Assembly (NCBI RefSeq): GCF_000877395.1
Contig: NZ_JYFE01000048.1
Location: forward strand, 1 to 64,000
DNA length: 64,000 nucleotides
Direction: 5' to 3'
Source: Jannaschia aquimarina
GTDB lineage: Bacteria; Pseudomonadota; Alphaproteobacteria; Rhodobacterales; Rhodobacteraceae
In this document: one piece after another, positions 1 through 8,952 of the stretch
How positions within the stretch are numbered: position 1 is the first letter of the stretch
Layout of the letters: each line of letters opens with the position of its first letter
Made by a program: the position numbers and the translations under genes
The notes under the pieces: generated by a model
Seen by the model: the letters and a program-made list of their open reading frames with translations, nothing else
What the model was told of the DNA's origin: nothing
Databases searched by the model: none

Positions 1-19
1 GGGGGGGGGGGGGGGGGGG
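1..19. other. Homopolymeric G run at contig edge
   Basis: Nineteen consecutive G open the contig, directly beside a hairpin where a terminator's T tract (A on this strand) would be expected. This looks like an end-of-read or two-colour-chemistry artefact and should not be interpreted biologically. Confidence 0.75.
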
Positions 20-21
20 CG

Positions 22-44
22 CGCCACGATCACGGATCGTGGCG
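22..44 (-). terminator. Hairpin downstream of rfbA
   Basis: A perfect 10-bp inverted repeat (CGCCACGATC / GATCGTGGCG) with a 3-nt loop lies 8 bp beyond the rfbA stop. It is well placed to be the terminator of the rhamnose operon. The following T tract cannot be seen because the contig turns into poly-G. Confidence 0.55.
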
Positions 45-51
45 GGTTCCG

Positions 52-936
52 TTATTTTCCTGCTCGGACGATGTCGGCGAGATAGCGGCCGTATTCACTC
101 TTCTCGACCAGCTTCGCGCGTTCCGCGAGAGCCTCCCGGTCGATCCAGCCAAGCTCGAACGCGACTTCATCCGGGGAACCTGCCAGCATCCCCTGCCGGG
201 TCTGAAGCGTGCGGACAAAGTTGGCCGCGTCGAGAAGCGACCCATGGGTTCCTGTGTCGAGCCAGGCAAAGCCGCGCCCCATCAGCTCGACGCCGAGCGC
301 ACCGTCATGGAGGTAGCTTTCCAGCAGCGTCGTGATCTCCAGCTCGCCACGTGCGGACGGCTTCACGTCTCGCGCGCGCAAGGGCGCGGAGCCATCCAGA
401 AAGTAGAGACCGGTGACCGCGTAGCTCGACGGCGGATCTTCCGGCTTTTCGACAAGGGCCCGGACTGTCCCGTCCTCCGCGAAATCGACGACGCCATATC
501 GCTCCGGATCGGCGACGCGATAACCGAAGACCGTCCCCGCCGGCGCGTCGGGCGCCTCGGCGCGGGCCATCAACTGGGGCAGGCCGTGGCCGTAAAAGAT
601 GTTGTCCCCCAGCGTCATGGCGCTGGAGCGGCCATCGAGAAACCGTTCCGCCAGGAGGTAGGCCTGCGCCAATCCGTCGGGGCTGGGCTGAACGATATAT
701 TCGAGGTTCAGGCCCCATTGCGCGCCATCGCCAAGCGTCCGGATGAATTGCTCCTGCTCATGCGGAGTCGTGATGATCGCGATATCCCTGATCCGGGCCA
801 GCATGAGGGTGGTCAGCGGATAGTAGATCATCGGCTTGTCGTAGAGAGGCAGGAGCTGCTTCGAGACACCCATGGTGATGGGATAAAGCCTGGTCCCAGA
901 TCCCCCGGCGAGAATGATGCCCTTGCGTCCGGTCAT
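52..936 (-). CDS. rfbA: Glucose-1-phosphate thymidylyltransferase
   Basis: This enzyme makes dTDP-glucose from dTTP and glucose-1-phosphate, the first step of dTDP-L-rhamnose synthesis for cell-surface polysaccharide. The 294-residue protein has the family's usual length. The nucleotide-binding GGSGTRLYP motif sits at residues 11-19 and is followed by SKQLLPLYDKPMIYYPL. The start ATG overlaps the rfbD stop by 4 bp (ATGA), which indicates translational coupling. A longer frame continues upstream, but that is only rfbD read out of frame. It is the last gene of the rfbC-B-D-A operon. Confidence 0.96.
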   Translation of the reverse strand: MTGRKGIILAGGSGTRLYPITMGVSKQLLPLYDKPMIYYPLTTLMLARIRDIAIITTPHEQEQFIRTLGDGAQWGLNLEYIVQPSPDGLAQAYLLAERFLDGRSSAMTLGDNIFYGHGLPQLMARAEAPDAPAGTVFGYRVADPERYGVVDFAEDGTVRALVEKPEDPPSSYAVTGLYFLDGSAPLRARDVKPSARGELEITTLLESYLHDGALGVELMGRGFAWLDTGTHGSLLDAANFVRTLQTRQGMLAGSPDEVAFELGWIDREALAERAKLVEKSEYGRYLADIVRAGK

Positions 937-1781
937 GTTGTCTCTCCGATCTGGGCCAGTACGGTGCGCAGGCCCGCCCGCCAGTCGGGGCGAGGCAGGC
1001 CGAACGCCGTCTCGGTCGACGTGCAGTCGAGGCGCGAGTTCAGCGGCCGCTTGGCGGGGGTCGGGAACGCTGTCGTCGGGATGGGATCCACGCGACATTC
1101 CAGGCCGGCCTGAGCAAAGATTTCGCGCGCGAAACCGGCCCAACTGACGTCCGGCGTCCCTGCGAAATGGTAGGTTCCGGTCGTGCCGGGATCCAATAGC
1201 AGATGTCGGGCAATCGCGACCGATGCCGCCGCCAGGTCGCGCGCGGGGGTCGGCCCGCCGATCTGATCGTCCACGACCCCGAGAACGCGCCTGTCCGCGC
1301 CGAGCCGCAGCATGCTCCGCACGAAGTTGGCGCCGGTCGGCCCGAAAACCCAAGACGTCCGCAGGATCACATGGGGTCCGCCAGCAGCTCGAACCCCTTC
1401 CTCGCCCGCAAGCTTGCTTCGGCCATAAGCATTCAGCGGGCCGGTGGCGGCGTCCGGTTGCCTCGGGGCATCGCCCGATCCATCGAAGACGTAATCCGTC
1501 GAGATCTGCACGAAGGGGATGCCCATCGCAGCGCAGGCACGAGCCATGGCCTCCGGCGCCTCTGCGTTGACGCGATAGGCCTCCGCCTCCGCGTCCTCGG
1601 CGCGGTCGACAGCCGTGAAGGCGGCGGCGTTCACCACAGCGTCCGGGCGGACCGCATGCAGGTGAGCGGCGCAGCCATCCGGATCGTTCAAGTCCATTGT
1701 CGCGCGCCCGGCCAAAGACACACTGTCGATCCGCCCCGCTTCCTGCGCGACCTGTCCCGACTGCCCCACGACCAGGATCAT
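933..1781 (-). CDS. rfbD: dTDP-4-dehydrorhamnose reductase
   Basis: It catalyses the last step to dTDP-L-rhamnose, the NAD(P)H-dependent reduction of dTDP-4-keto-rhamnose. It belongs to the extended short-chain dehydrogenase family: the GQSGQV nucleotide-binding turn is at residues 6-11 and the catalytic Y119-x3-K123 lies in AYGRSK. The STDYVFDG segment typical of RmlD is also visible. The 282-residue length is normal. It overlaps rfbB upstream and rfbA downstream by 4 bp each. Confidence 0.95.
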   Translation of the reverse strand: MILVVGQSGQVAQEAGRIDSVSLAGRATMDLNDPDGCAAHLHAVRPDAVVNAAAFTAVDRAEDAEAEAYRVNAEAPEAMARACAAMGIPFVQISTDYVFDGSGDAPRQPDAATGPLNAYGRSKLAGEEGVRAAGGPHVILRTSWVFGPTGANFVRSMLRLGADRRVLGVVDDQIGGPTPARDLAAASVAIARHLLLDPGTTGTYHFAGTPDVSWAGFAREIFAQAGLECRVDPIPTTAFPTPAKRPLNSRLDCTSTETAFGLPRPDWRAGLRTVLAQIGETT

Positions 1782-2821
1782 GCGTGCTTGCCGAGGCGTT
1801 CACCGACGCCCCGACGCTCCAAGAGGGGCCGCCACCACGCTTCGTGAGACAGATACCACGCCACGGTCCGCTCCAACCCTTCTTCCAGCGTCACAGAGGG
1901 GCGCCAGCCCAGTTCCGTTCGGATGCGGGACGGGTCGATCGCGTAGCGCGCATCGTGACCGGGTCGGTCGGATACGAAGGTGATCGCATCCGCATGCGAT
2001 CCGCTGGGTCGCGGCGAAAGACGATCGAGGATCGAACAGATCGTCCGGACGAGATCCAGGTTCGACCGCTCGGCCTCGCCCCCGATGGCGTAGCTGCGCC
2101 CGGCCTTTCCAAGGGCCAGCACGGCAAGCAACGCCCGCGCATGGTCTTCGACGAACAACCAGTCACGGACGTTCGAGCCGTCTCCGTAGATCGGCAGTGG
2201 CTTGCCTGCGAGCGCGTTCAGGATGACGACCGGGATCAGCTTTTCCGGAAAGTGGAACGGCCCGTAATTGTTGGAACAGTTCGAAAGGACGACAGGCAGG
2301 CCATAGGTTTCGTGCCAGGCGCGGACGAGGTGGTCCGATGCGGCCTTGGACGCCGAATAAGGCGACCGCGGGTCATAGGGCGTGTCTTCGTGGAAGCGGC
2401 CCTCCGGGCCCAGCGACCCGAAGACCTCGTCAGTGGAGATGTGATGGAACCGGAACCCGTCGGGGCGGCCGATCCGCATCCAGTAAGCCCGGGCGGCTTC
2501 GAGCAGGTGGAAGGTACCGGTCACGTTCGTCTCGATGAAATCCCCCGGCCCGTCGATGGAGCGATCGACATGACTCTCGGCGGCCAGATGCATGACCGCA
2601 TCGGGCGCATGGGTCGCAAAAGCGGTATCCAGCGCGGGCCGGTCTCGGATATCCGCATGGACGAAGGCGTAACCGGGATCGTCCGACACATCGGCCACGT
2701 TGCGCAGATCGGCCGCATAGGTCAGCGCGTCCAGGTTCACGACCGAATGCCCGGCACGGATCGCCGCCCGCACCACGGCCGACCCGATAAAGCCGGCGCC
2801 GCCGGTCACGAGGATCTTCAC
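1778..2821 (-). CDS. rfbB: dTDP-glucose 4,6-dehydratase
   Basis: This NAD-dependent dehydratase converts dTDP-glucose to dTDP-4-keto-6-deoxyglucose. The 347-residue protein has the Rossmann motif GGAGFIG at residues 7-13, the active-site TDE at 130-132 in HISTDEVFG, and the catalytic Y155-x3-K159 in PYSASK. The [15 protein letters not shown] signature of the family is also present. It overlaps rfbC upstream and rfbD downstream by 4 bp, so the four rhamnose genes form one coupled operon. Confidence 0.97.
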   Translation of the reverse strand: MKILVTGGAGFIGSAVVRAAIRAGHSVVNLDALTYAADLRNVADVSDDPGYAFVHADIRDRPALDTAFATHAPDAVMHLAAESHVDRSIDGPGDFIETNVTGTFHLLEAARAYWMRIGRPDGFRFHHISTDEVFGSLGPEGRFHEDTPYDPRSPYSASKAASDHLVRAWHETYGLPVVLSNCSNNYGPFHFPEKLIPVVILNALAGKPLPIYGDGSNVRDWLFVEDHARALLAVLALGKAGRSYAIGGEAERSNLDLVRTICSILDRLSPRPSGSHADAITFVSDRPGHDARYAIDPSRIRTELGWRPSVTLEEGLERTVAWYLSHEAWWRPLLERRGVGERLGKHA

Positions 2822-3375
2822 GAGCCTGCCATGACGAATGGTGTCTCGAAGCTCGAAAGCGGCGGCGCGGCGGCGTCGCGGGCATTGAGGACCGGCTCAC
2901 CTTCGAGGCCCCAAGCGATGCCGCAACTGTCCCAGCTGACAGCCCCCTCGGCCTCCGGCGTGTAGAAGTCGGTGCACTTGTAGCAGATCTCGGTCATCGG
3001 TTCGCGGGTGACGAACCCGTGGGCGAACCCCGCGGGAATCCACAGCATCGCGCCGTTCTCGAAGCTGAGCTCAGCCCCCGTCCAGCGCCCGTAGGTCGGA
3101 CTGTCGCGGCGCAGATCGACGGCCACGTCGAAGAGGCGACCCCGCCCGCACCGCACCAACTTGCCCTGCGCATGTGGCGGTATCTGGAAATGGAGCCCCC
3201 GAACCGTACCCACGCGATCGGAAAGCGAGTGGTTGTCCTGAACGAACTGGGCGTCGATCCCAAGATCAGACATCGTGCGCGCGTTCCACGTCTCGGCGAA
3301 GAAGCCGCGCGCGTCACCAAAGCGGCGCGGGTGCAGCAGCACGACCCCCGGCAGATCCGTCTCTTCGGCGCGCAT
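2818..3375 (-). CDS. rfbC: dTDP-4-dehydrorhamnose 3,5-epimerase
   Basis: It is a cupin-fold epimerase acting at C3 and C5 of the 4-keto sugar. The 185-residue protein carries the RGLHFQ motif with catalytic His62, the [18 protein letters not shown] strand, and [10 protein letters not shown]. This is the first gene of the operon. A strong ribosome-binding site (GGAGAGGGGG) lies 6 bp upstream of the ATG, in the 57-bp gap after the transglycosylase gene. The operon may be read from a promoter in that gap or by read-through. Confidence 0.96.
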   Translation of the reverse strand: MRAEETDLPGVVLLHPRRFGDARGFFAETWNARTMSDLGIDAQFVQDNHSLSDRVGTVRGLHFQIPPHAQGKLVRCGRGRLFDVAVDLRRDSPTYGRWTGAELSFENGAMLWIPAGFAHGFVTREPMTEICYKCTDFYTPEAEGAVSWDSCGIAWGLEGEPVLNARDAAAPPLSSFETPFVMAGS

Positions 3376-3432
3376 GTCAGGCCCCCTCTCCCGACGGCAT
3401 CCTCGCCGGGAGACGCGGGGCTGTCCAGCCGT

Positions 3433-4029
3433 TCAGCCCTCGGGGCAGCCAGAGCCGCGCAGCGCAGCAGCCAGCCCGCGCAGGGGCTCGCACTCGACGG
3501 AGGGCAGCAAGCGGCCATTCTCGTCGATAGGAGGCATCTCGGCCAGACCGGCATCGTAGCGTTGCCACAGCTCACCCCGCAGCCCGGTCTCCTGCAACAG
3601 GTTCTGCCGTTTGGCCTCGAAATAGTAGCCGCGCGCATACCATTGCACGGCTGTCGCCTCGTCCCCGCCCGACAGCATCCAGGCCCCGCGCATGTAGCGA
3701 AGCGAGTATTTCAGGCCCGTATCCGCGTCCAGAAGCTGCCTGGGAGGGCCTTCCATTCCCATGTTGCGCGCCGTCGCAGGCAGGATCTGCATGATCCCCC
3801 AATACGGACCGTTGCGGGCCGCGGGCCGATAATCACTTTCTCGTTGAATGATCCGGTGCACCAGCGTGCGCGGTAAGTCGTAATACTCGGCCCACTTGTT
3901 CACGAGCTGCCTGATCTCGGGGGTCTCTCCGGGATAGAGCGGCAGGGCCGGTTGCGGGCTTTCGGCCTCGGGGGCGGGCGCCGCACAGGCGGCCAGAGAA
4001 AACAGGATGGCGACGACTAGGGCGCGCAT
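3433..4029 (-). CDS. Lytic transglycosylase lipoprotein
   Basis: This is a predicted outer-membrane peptidoglycan-cleaving enzyme with the SLT (goose-lysozyme-like) fold. From the ATG at 4029 the protein is 198 residues with a lipoprotein signal ending LAAC (Cys15). The catalytic Glu64 lies in QRESDYRP and the WGIMQI/LPATARNMG motifs follow. GGAGG lies 6 bp upstream of this ATG. An in-frame start 15 codons further upstream would spoil the signal peptide and is less likely. It precedes the rhamnose operon on the same strand. Confidence 0.88.
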   Translation of the reverse strand: MRALVVAILFSLAACAAPAPEAESPQPALPLYPGETPEIRQLVNKWAEYYDLPRTLVHRIIQRESDYRPAARNGPYWGIMQILPATARNMGMEGPPRQLLDADTGLKYSLRYMRGAWMLSGGDEATAVQWYARGYYFEAKRQNLLQETGLRGELWQRYDAGLAEMPPIDENGRLLPSVECEPLRGLAAALRGSGCPEG

Positions 4030-4136
4030 GGAACCTCCGTCAGGCGACTCGAACCGGGGGCGGGAGTAGCGCACTAGCGAAAGGGGAGGGAAGACCTCGG
4101 CTTGCTTTCGGCGGATCGGTGTTCCACCTCGGGACG

Positions 4137-4994
4137 ATGGGACGCGCGCTCTACTGGATGCAGGCCACCGGGTTGCGGACGCTGCTGCGGGCCGTCGCGC
4201 CCCTGCCGCTCTCGACGCGGCAGGAAATCATCGCCCGGGCCGCTGCCGGTTTTGTCCGCGTCACGCCCGCGATGAAGCGCCGCGCAGAGCGGAATCTCGA
4301 CCTCGTCTTCCCGGAGATGGGTCGCCTCGACCGCGATGCGCTGGTTTTCGAGGCCGCACGCAATGTCGGCCGGACGCTTACCGGGATCTGGTTCAACGCC
4401 GATCTCGCGCACGCCTGCGCCGATCTGCCGGCGACGGGACCCGGGCTGCAAGCCTTGCGTGATGCCAAGGCCGATGGTCGTCCCGCGATCATCGTGTCGG
4501 GTCATTTCGGCCAATGGGAGGCTCTGCGCCACATCCTCATGCGGGAAGGGCTTGAGACCGGGGCGCTCTACCGCCCAAACAACAACCCCTACTACGAACC
4601 GATTTTCCGTGCCGGGATCGAGCGGGGCGGAGCACCAATCATCCCCCGCGGGGCGCAGGGATTTCGCCAGATGCTGCGCCATCTGAAGGCAGGCGGATTC
4701 ATGGCCTTGCTGCCGGACCAGAAGATGCGCGACGGCGAGGATCTGGACTTTCTCGGCCATCCCGCACGAACGCCGCTGGCCGCGGCAGAGCTTGCGCTGC
4801 GCTACGACGCGGTTCTCGTTCCCGCCTTCGCGCCATGGATCGACGGTCGGCCCGCGCCCGAATTCGAAATGCCGATCCCCCCATCAGACCCCCGCACGAT
4901 GATGGCGGACTTCAACGCCCGCCTCGGATCGCGCGTCCGCCAACATCCGTCGCAATGGCACTGGTTCCATCGCCGCTGGAAGGTCTATCGCTGA
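4137..4994 (+). CDS. LpxL/HtrB-type lysophospholipid or lipid A acyltransferase
   Basis: It is an inner-membrane acyltransferase of the HtrB/LpxL superfamily, transferring an acyl chain to lipid A or to a related lipid. The 285-residue protein has the catalytic H-x4-E motif HFGQWE at residues 123-128 and the LYRPNNNPYYE segment. PRG and LLPDQKM blocks match the family, and the C-terminus WHWFHRRW is typical. A GTG at 4119 would add six residues. It stands alone and divergent from the transglycosylase. The exact acceptor lipid cannot be read from the sequence. Confidence 0.82.
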   Translation: MGRALYWMQATGLRTLLRAVAPLPLSTRQEIIARAAAGFVRVTPAMKRRAERNLDLVFPEMGRLDRDALVFEAARNVGRTLTGIWFNADLAHACADLPATGPGLQALRDAKADGRPAIIVSGHFGQWEALRHILMREGLETGALYRPNNNPYYEPIFRAGIERGGAPIIPRGAQGFRQMLRHLKAGGFMALLPDQKMRDGEDLDFLGHPARTPLAAAELALRYDAVLVPAFAPWIDGRPAPEFEMPIPPSDPRTMMADFNARLGSRVRQHPSQWHWFHRRWKVYR

Positions 4995-5153
4995 GGGCCG
5001 GATTTCGATGCCCGGATACCACCGGAGCAGCCTTCGAACGCCTCGCAGACATTCACATGCAGCAACGACCTATCCCGAGGCCCCGTGACGCTTAGCCCCC
5101 TGCTGCGTATCTTCGGCTACAGAACGACGGGAAGCCAGACGGGGAGGTGCATG

Positions 5154-6680
5154 TCAGGCTGCGCCGCGCCCTCGCAATTCCTCCCAGAGAGAGCGGTACC
5201 GCTCTTCCTCCATCAACCGTGCGAACTGATCCCTGTGCCAGGCCACGCCAGTCCGGTGAGCGCGCCTGACGCCGCGGTCCGACATGAGCCGGGCGTGGAC
5301 TTCCGCGAAGCCGGGCGCGCCTTGCACCAGCGAGTCGTCGCGTCCGCCCGACATGTTCCATTTGTCCCAGTACTCGCGGCCGAGATCTTCGTTGATGTGG
5401 TTCGCCCGGCCACGATTCTTCTTGAGGATGTAGGCTTCGAGCGACCTCAGCGGGTAGTGATGCATGTAGGCGGCGTCGCCGCATCCATCCCAGCGCATCG
5501 TCCAGGTCTTGCCCTTGTTCATCCGGTCGCTGATGTCCTCGCCGGATGGCGACTTCCAGACGATCCGCTGCTGCCATTCGTCCTTCACGCGGGGGCGATG
5601 TAGTCCCAGATGAAACATCGCCTCGGGCTTGCGAAAGAGCGTCTTCACATCCCGCATCCGACGGCCACCGCGGCGGGGAACCGGCTCGCAGGTCGTGAAC
5701 TGCGCAGTGATCGGCCGGTCCTCGAAAGCCTCGACACCGCCTTGACCGAAGACCTTCCACGGAAAGCTGACAACGTCCGTCTCGGGCCCCAGATCGCGCA
5801 ACAGGCCCTGCACCGTTCCATCACCCGAGCGGACATTGATGAACTCGTCCACATCCGCGATCAGCACCCATTCGGACTTCAGCCGTAGCGCATGATCTCG
5901 CGCCCATTTCAGCGCGGACTTGTGCGGCCCTCGCCGCAGCACGTTGTTGTGGGCATGGGTCACGGGCGCGACCTGACCAAGCGCCTGCAGCAACTCGTCC
6001 GTGCCATCATCGCAATCGTTGGTGAAGACGAGGAAATCGGTGAAGCCGATCGCCAGATGATGAGCGACCCATTCGACGATATACGGCGCCTCGTTCTTCA
6101 TCGTCGAGACGACGAGGAACCTCGGCTCTTCGGGTCTGGGCGCAAGCTTCGGCCTGTCCGGAAGGCGCAGGGCCCAGAACTGGCCCGCTCGGGTCAGATC
6201 GGAGCCGGGCAAGCGCTCGGTCAGGTCCTGCAAGGCGACTGCGACGGGTCGACCGAGTTCAGGGGCCCACCGATATCCGCCTCCGGCGATCACGCCCCCC
6301 GGGCGAACGACGCGGACGGCTTCTTCGAGGTCGGCAAGAACCACGTCATAGTGCTTCTGTCCGTCGAGGAAGGCCCAGTCGAGCGAGCGATCGGACATCG
6401 CCGCAAGCGCCTCGGTCGAGGTCTTCCGAACGAACCTCGCCTGCGGAAACTCAGACTGCATCGCGGCCAGCGCGGCATCGTGGGTTGCCTGCTCGGCCGC
6501 GAAAGCCAACGCGCGGCGATCGCGCTCGGCATCCTCTGCCCAAGGGTCGACGAGAGTCAGCTCCGTGGGTGCGGCGACCTCCACGAGCCCACGCGTCCAA
6601 TGTCCGTCATGGGCACCGAACTCGGCCCCTTGCGCATTCTTTGGGAGCAACTCGAAGATCGTGCGCGCATTCTCTCGCAA
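5154..6680 (-). CDS. Class I methyltransferase-glycosyltransferase fusion
   Basis: This 508-residue protein has two domains. Residues 1-165 look like a small SAM methyltransferase: FGAHDGHWTRGLVE is the glycine loop, followed by LVDPW, WAFLDGQKHY and RPGGVIAGGG. From about residue 185 comes a GT2-like glycosyltransferase with LVVSTMKNEAPYIVEW, TNDCDDGTDE and the metal-binding IADVDEF near 275. The fusion probably modifies and elongates a surface glycan, which fits the rhamnose operon and FkbM gene nearby. The substrate is unknown. Confidence 0.78.
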   Translation of the reverse strand: MRENARTIFELLPKNAQGAEFGAHDGHWTRGLVEVAAPTELTLVDPWAEDAERDRRALAFAAEQATHDAALAAMQSEFPQARFVRKTSTEALAAMSDRSLDWAFLDGQKHYDVVLADLEEAVRVVRPGGVIAGGGYRWAPELGRPVAVALQDLTERLPGSDLTRAGQFWALRLPDRPKLAPRPEEPRFLVVSTMKNEAPYIVEWVAHHLAIGFTDFLVFTNDCDDGTDELLQALGQVAPVTHAHNNVLRRGPHKSALKWARDHALRLKSEWVLIADVDEFINVRSGDGTVQGLLRDLGPETDVVSFPWKVFGQGGVEAFEDRPITAQFTTCEPVPRRGGRRMRDVKTLFRKPEAMFHLGLHRPRVKDEWQQRIVWKSPSGEDISDRMNKGKTWTMRWDGCGDAAYMHHYPLRSLEAYILKKNRGRANHINEDLGREYWDKWNMSGGRDDSLVQGAPGFAEVHARLMSDRGVRRAHRTGVAWHRDQFARLMEEERYRSLWEELRGRGAA

Positions 6681-6748
6681 CTTTGCCTTCCTTCAATTGC
6701 CCCTATTGACCTGACGGCCACCGGAGAAATCCAGCTGCCGATGGCGGA

Positions 6749-7771
6749 TCACACACTCGACCGCATCGTGTGGCCGGGCAGAAAGGCGGGCGTCAGCTCC
6801 ACCCTTCGATCCTCCTCGTCGGTCCAGGTCCAGGTCCCGGCGACGATCCGCCCCGCGATCCGCCCCGCCTCTCGGCGGCAGCTATCCACTGTCGCCAGTT
6901 TGCGCGGCAGACCATCCAGCAGGCTGAAGCCGTTGAACCCGGCCAGCCCCAGGTCGCGGCCGACCTCGATCCCCTTCTCGAGGCAATAGAGCAACCCGCC
7001 CGCGCCAGTCAGGTCGTTGGTGTAGTAGAGAAAGTCGAGGTCCGGCGTGCGCTCCAGCATGGCTGCCGTCATCTCGCGGCCCTTGGCGAAGCCGGACCAG
7101 CCCGCGTAATCGGCGCGGTCGACGATCACTACATTCGTCCCCCGCAACCCCTCCTCCAACCCCTCGATCCGCTTGCGCGCGCGATGATCGCCATCGACCT
7201 TCGTGCCCACGATCCCGACCCGCTTGTATCCGCGCGCGACGATCTCGCCTGCCATTTCGTAGCCCGCGCGGCGATGGCTGATCCCGACAGCCGCATCGAC
7301 CGGGACGCCGTCGACATCCATCACCTCGACGACCGGCACGCCCGACCCGGCCATCATCGCGCGCGAGGCTTCGGTATGCTCCAGCCCGGCAATCACGATC
7401 CCGGACGGGCGCCACGAGAGCATCTCGAAAAGGGTCCGCTCCTCCTTGTCGAGATCGTATTCGGTGCTGCCGACGACAGGTTGCAGCGGCGTGCCGTCGA
7501 GGACTTCCTCCAGACCGGCAAGCATCTCGGGAAAGACGAGGTTCGACAGGCTGGGGACGATAACGCCGACCAGGTTCACCCGCTGCGAGGCGAGCGCGCC
7601 CGCGATCTTGTTCGGCACATATCCAAGGGCACGGGCGGCTGCCTGCACCTTCTCGCGTGTGGCATCGCTGACGTCGCCGCGGTCGCGCAAGACCCGGCTG
7701 ACGGTCATCTCGCTGACGCCGGCGGCCTCCGAGACGTCGCGAAGGGTCAGCTGTGATCGGCGTGGGGCCAA
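6749..7771 (-). CDS. LacI/GntR-like transcriptional regulator
   Basis: It is a sugar-responsive repressor. The N-terminal LacI-type helix-turn-helix covers residues 8-30 (LRDVSEAAGVSEMTVSRVL) and is followed by the hinge helix ALASQRVNLVGVIVPSLSN and a periplasmic-binding-protein-like effector domain to residue 340. The HTH resembles gluconate repressors (E. coli GntR belongs to this family), but no sugar operon lies in the window, so the effector and targets are not known. The gene is monocistronic. Confidence 0.9.
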   Translation of the reverse strand: MAPRRSQLTLRDVSEAAGVSEMTVSRVLRDRGDVSDATREKVQAAARALGYVPNKIAGALASQRVNLVGVIVPSLSNLVFPEMLAGLEEVLDGTPLQPVVGSTEYDLDKEERTLFEMLSWRPSGIVIAGLEHTEASRAMMAGSGVPVVEVMDVDGVPVDAAVGISHRRAGYEMAGEIVARGYKRVGIVGTKVDGDHRARKRIEGLEEGLRGTNVVIVDRADYAGWSGFAKGREMTAAMLERTPDLDFLYYTNDLTGAGGLLYCLEKGIEVGRDLGLAGFNGFSLLDGLPRKLATVDSCRREAGRIAGRIVAGTWTWTDEEDRRVELTPAFLPGHTMRSSV

Positions 7772-7855
7772 GGCGGTCTCCGGTCGGGCTGCCCGTCGAG
7801 TTAGCGTGAACGCGACAGGAGGGACAAGCGGAACGGTGTGCGAAGTCCCGCGGGG

Positions 7856-8527
7856 TCAGGCCGCGCTCTGCAGGTCCGACTCCGCCTTTGCCGGGCGGGG
7901 CGCCATGTCGAACCGTGGATCGTCGGCCGGGAGGAACAGGACGTCGGACATCCGGGGCGCGCGCGTCAGCCCCGACAGGAAGCTGTGGGCCTCGAACCCG
8001 TGATCCGCCATGAAGCCGATCATGTCCGAGAACCGATAGCCGCCCGCGAACCGCTTCTTGATCGATACCTCGGCAATGACGAACTCGCAGCGTTTCAACG
8101 TCTCCGTTGCGCCCTTGAGAACTTCGATCTCGTGCCCTTCGGTATCGATCTTCAGGCCGAACGGGCCCGGGCGCCCCTGCGTTATCCGGTCCAGCGGCGT
8201 GACGAAGATCGGTCTGGGCGTCGCACTCGGAGGGCCGGCCCGCCGCGACGCCGAACTTCGCGCCAACCGGCCCGGCTCGACCAAGAGATCGAGCTGCCCG
8301 GGTGAGGCCCCCGCGGCCGTGAGGTGAAACTCGTAGCTGAGATGGGACCATTTCGCAGCGATGGCGGCTCCGCTTTCCTCGAGCGGGTCGACAAGGATGA
8401 AGTGACTGTCGGGAAACGCATCATAGAGAAACGGTGTGCCGTTCAGGACCCCGACATCGATGATCACCGGGGCCTGAAAGCCGTATTTGCGGAAGTATCG
8501 CGCGCTCATCTTGTCGGGAAGGGCCAT
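7856..8527 (-). CDS. FkbM-family methyltransferase
   Basis: This 223-residue protein is a SAM-dependent O-methyltransferase of the FkbM family, usually acting on sugars or secondary metabolites. IDVGVLNG (23-30) is the SAM-binding loop, LVDPLE follows, and KIDTEGHEIEVLKGA (126-140) is the FkbM hallmark. It lies next to other surface-glycan genes. It is the last recognisable core gene before tRNA-Arg and the accessory island. Confidence 0.88.
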   Translation of the reverse strand: MALPDKMSARYFRKYGFQAPVIIDVGVLNGTPFLYDAFPDSHFILVDPLEESGAAIAAKWSHLSYEFHLTAAGASPGQLDLLVEPGRLARSSASRRAGPPSATPRPIFVTPLDRITQGRPGPFGLKIDTEGHEIEVLKGATETLKRCEFVIAEVSIKKRFAGGYRFSDMIGFMADHGFEAHSFLSGLTRAPRMSDVLFLPADDPRFDMAPRPAKAESDLQSAA

Positions 8528-8749
8528 GGTTAACTCATACGCTCCGTCACCGGCGAAATTTGGACCGGTCCGTGGCCATCCTTGGTCGAGGAGCCTTGCG
8601 ATAACGTGAACTTCGCCGAGCTTCCGGGATGGTTCGTCGATGTGGACCTCCGCCCGGCGCTCTGCGCGCCCGGCCGGTCAGGCGAATTCCGGCTTTGCGA
8701 ACGGCGGCGCGGACGTTAAGCCCGGCAAGGCAGGCCCGTCCTGCCGAGC

Positions 8750-8826
8750 GGCCCCGTGGCTCAACTGGATAGAGCAGCCCCCTCCTAAGGGGCAGGTTGC
8801 AGGTTCGAATCCTGCCGGGGTCGCCA
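8750..8826 (+). tRNA. tRNA-Arg (anticodon CCT)
   Basis: All four arms fold: the acceptor GGCCCCG pairs with CGGGGTC (one G-U), the D stem is GCTC/GAGC, and the anticodon stem GCCCC/GGGGC encloses the loop CTCCTAA with anticodon CCT at 8784-8786. The T arm is GCAGG-TTCGAAT-CCTGC. The 3' CCA is encoded. It reads AGG codons. The Tn7-like element begins within about 25 bp of its 3' end, so it is the likely insertion landmark. Confidence 0.97.
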
Positions 8827-8850
8827 CTCGTCACGTATTATTCCGACTAG

Positions 8851-8910
8851 GAGTTACGTGCCTTTTCGGGGTTATATGCCATCGGATGCGCAGGACTTGC
8901 GTGCCATTGG
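8851..8910 (+). repeat. Left-end transposase-binding-like repeats
   Basis: Three direct copies face inward: GAGTTACGTGCCTTTTCG at 8851, a weaker TATATGCCATCGG near 8873, and GACTTGCGTGCCATTGG at 8894. The last matches the reverse complement of the right-end repeat at 50531 in 15 of 16 positions. Spacing of about 20-23 bp is like the TnsB sites of Tn7-like ends. Confidence 0.7.
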
Positions 8911-8952
8911 ACGGTCTTGGCAGGTTTTCAGCAGGTGCCGCAGCAAGCTGCG

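Noticed and set aside
8928-8952. Target-site duplication of IS copy 1
   Set aside because: The bases outside the left and right inverted repeats (TGCG and AAGT) do not match.
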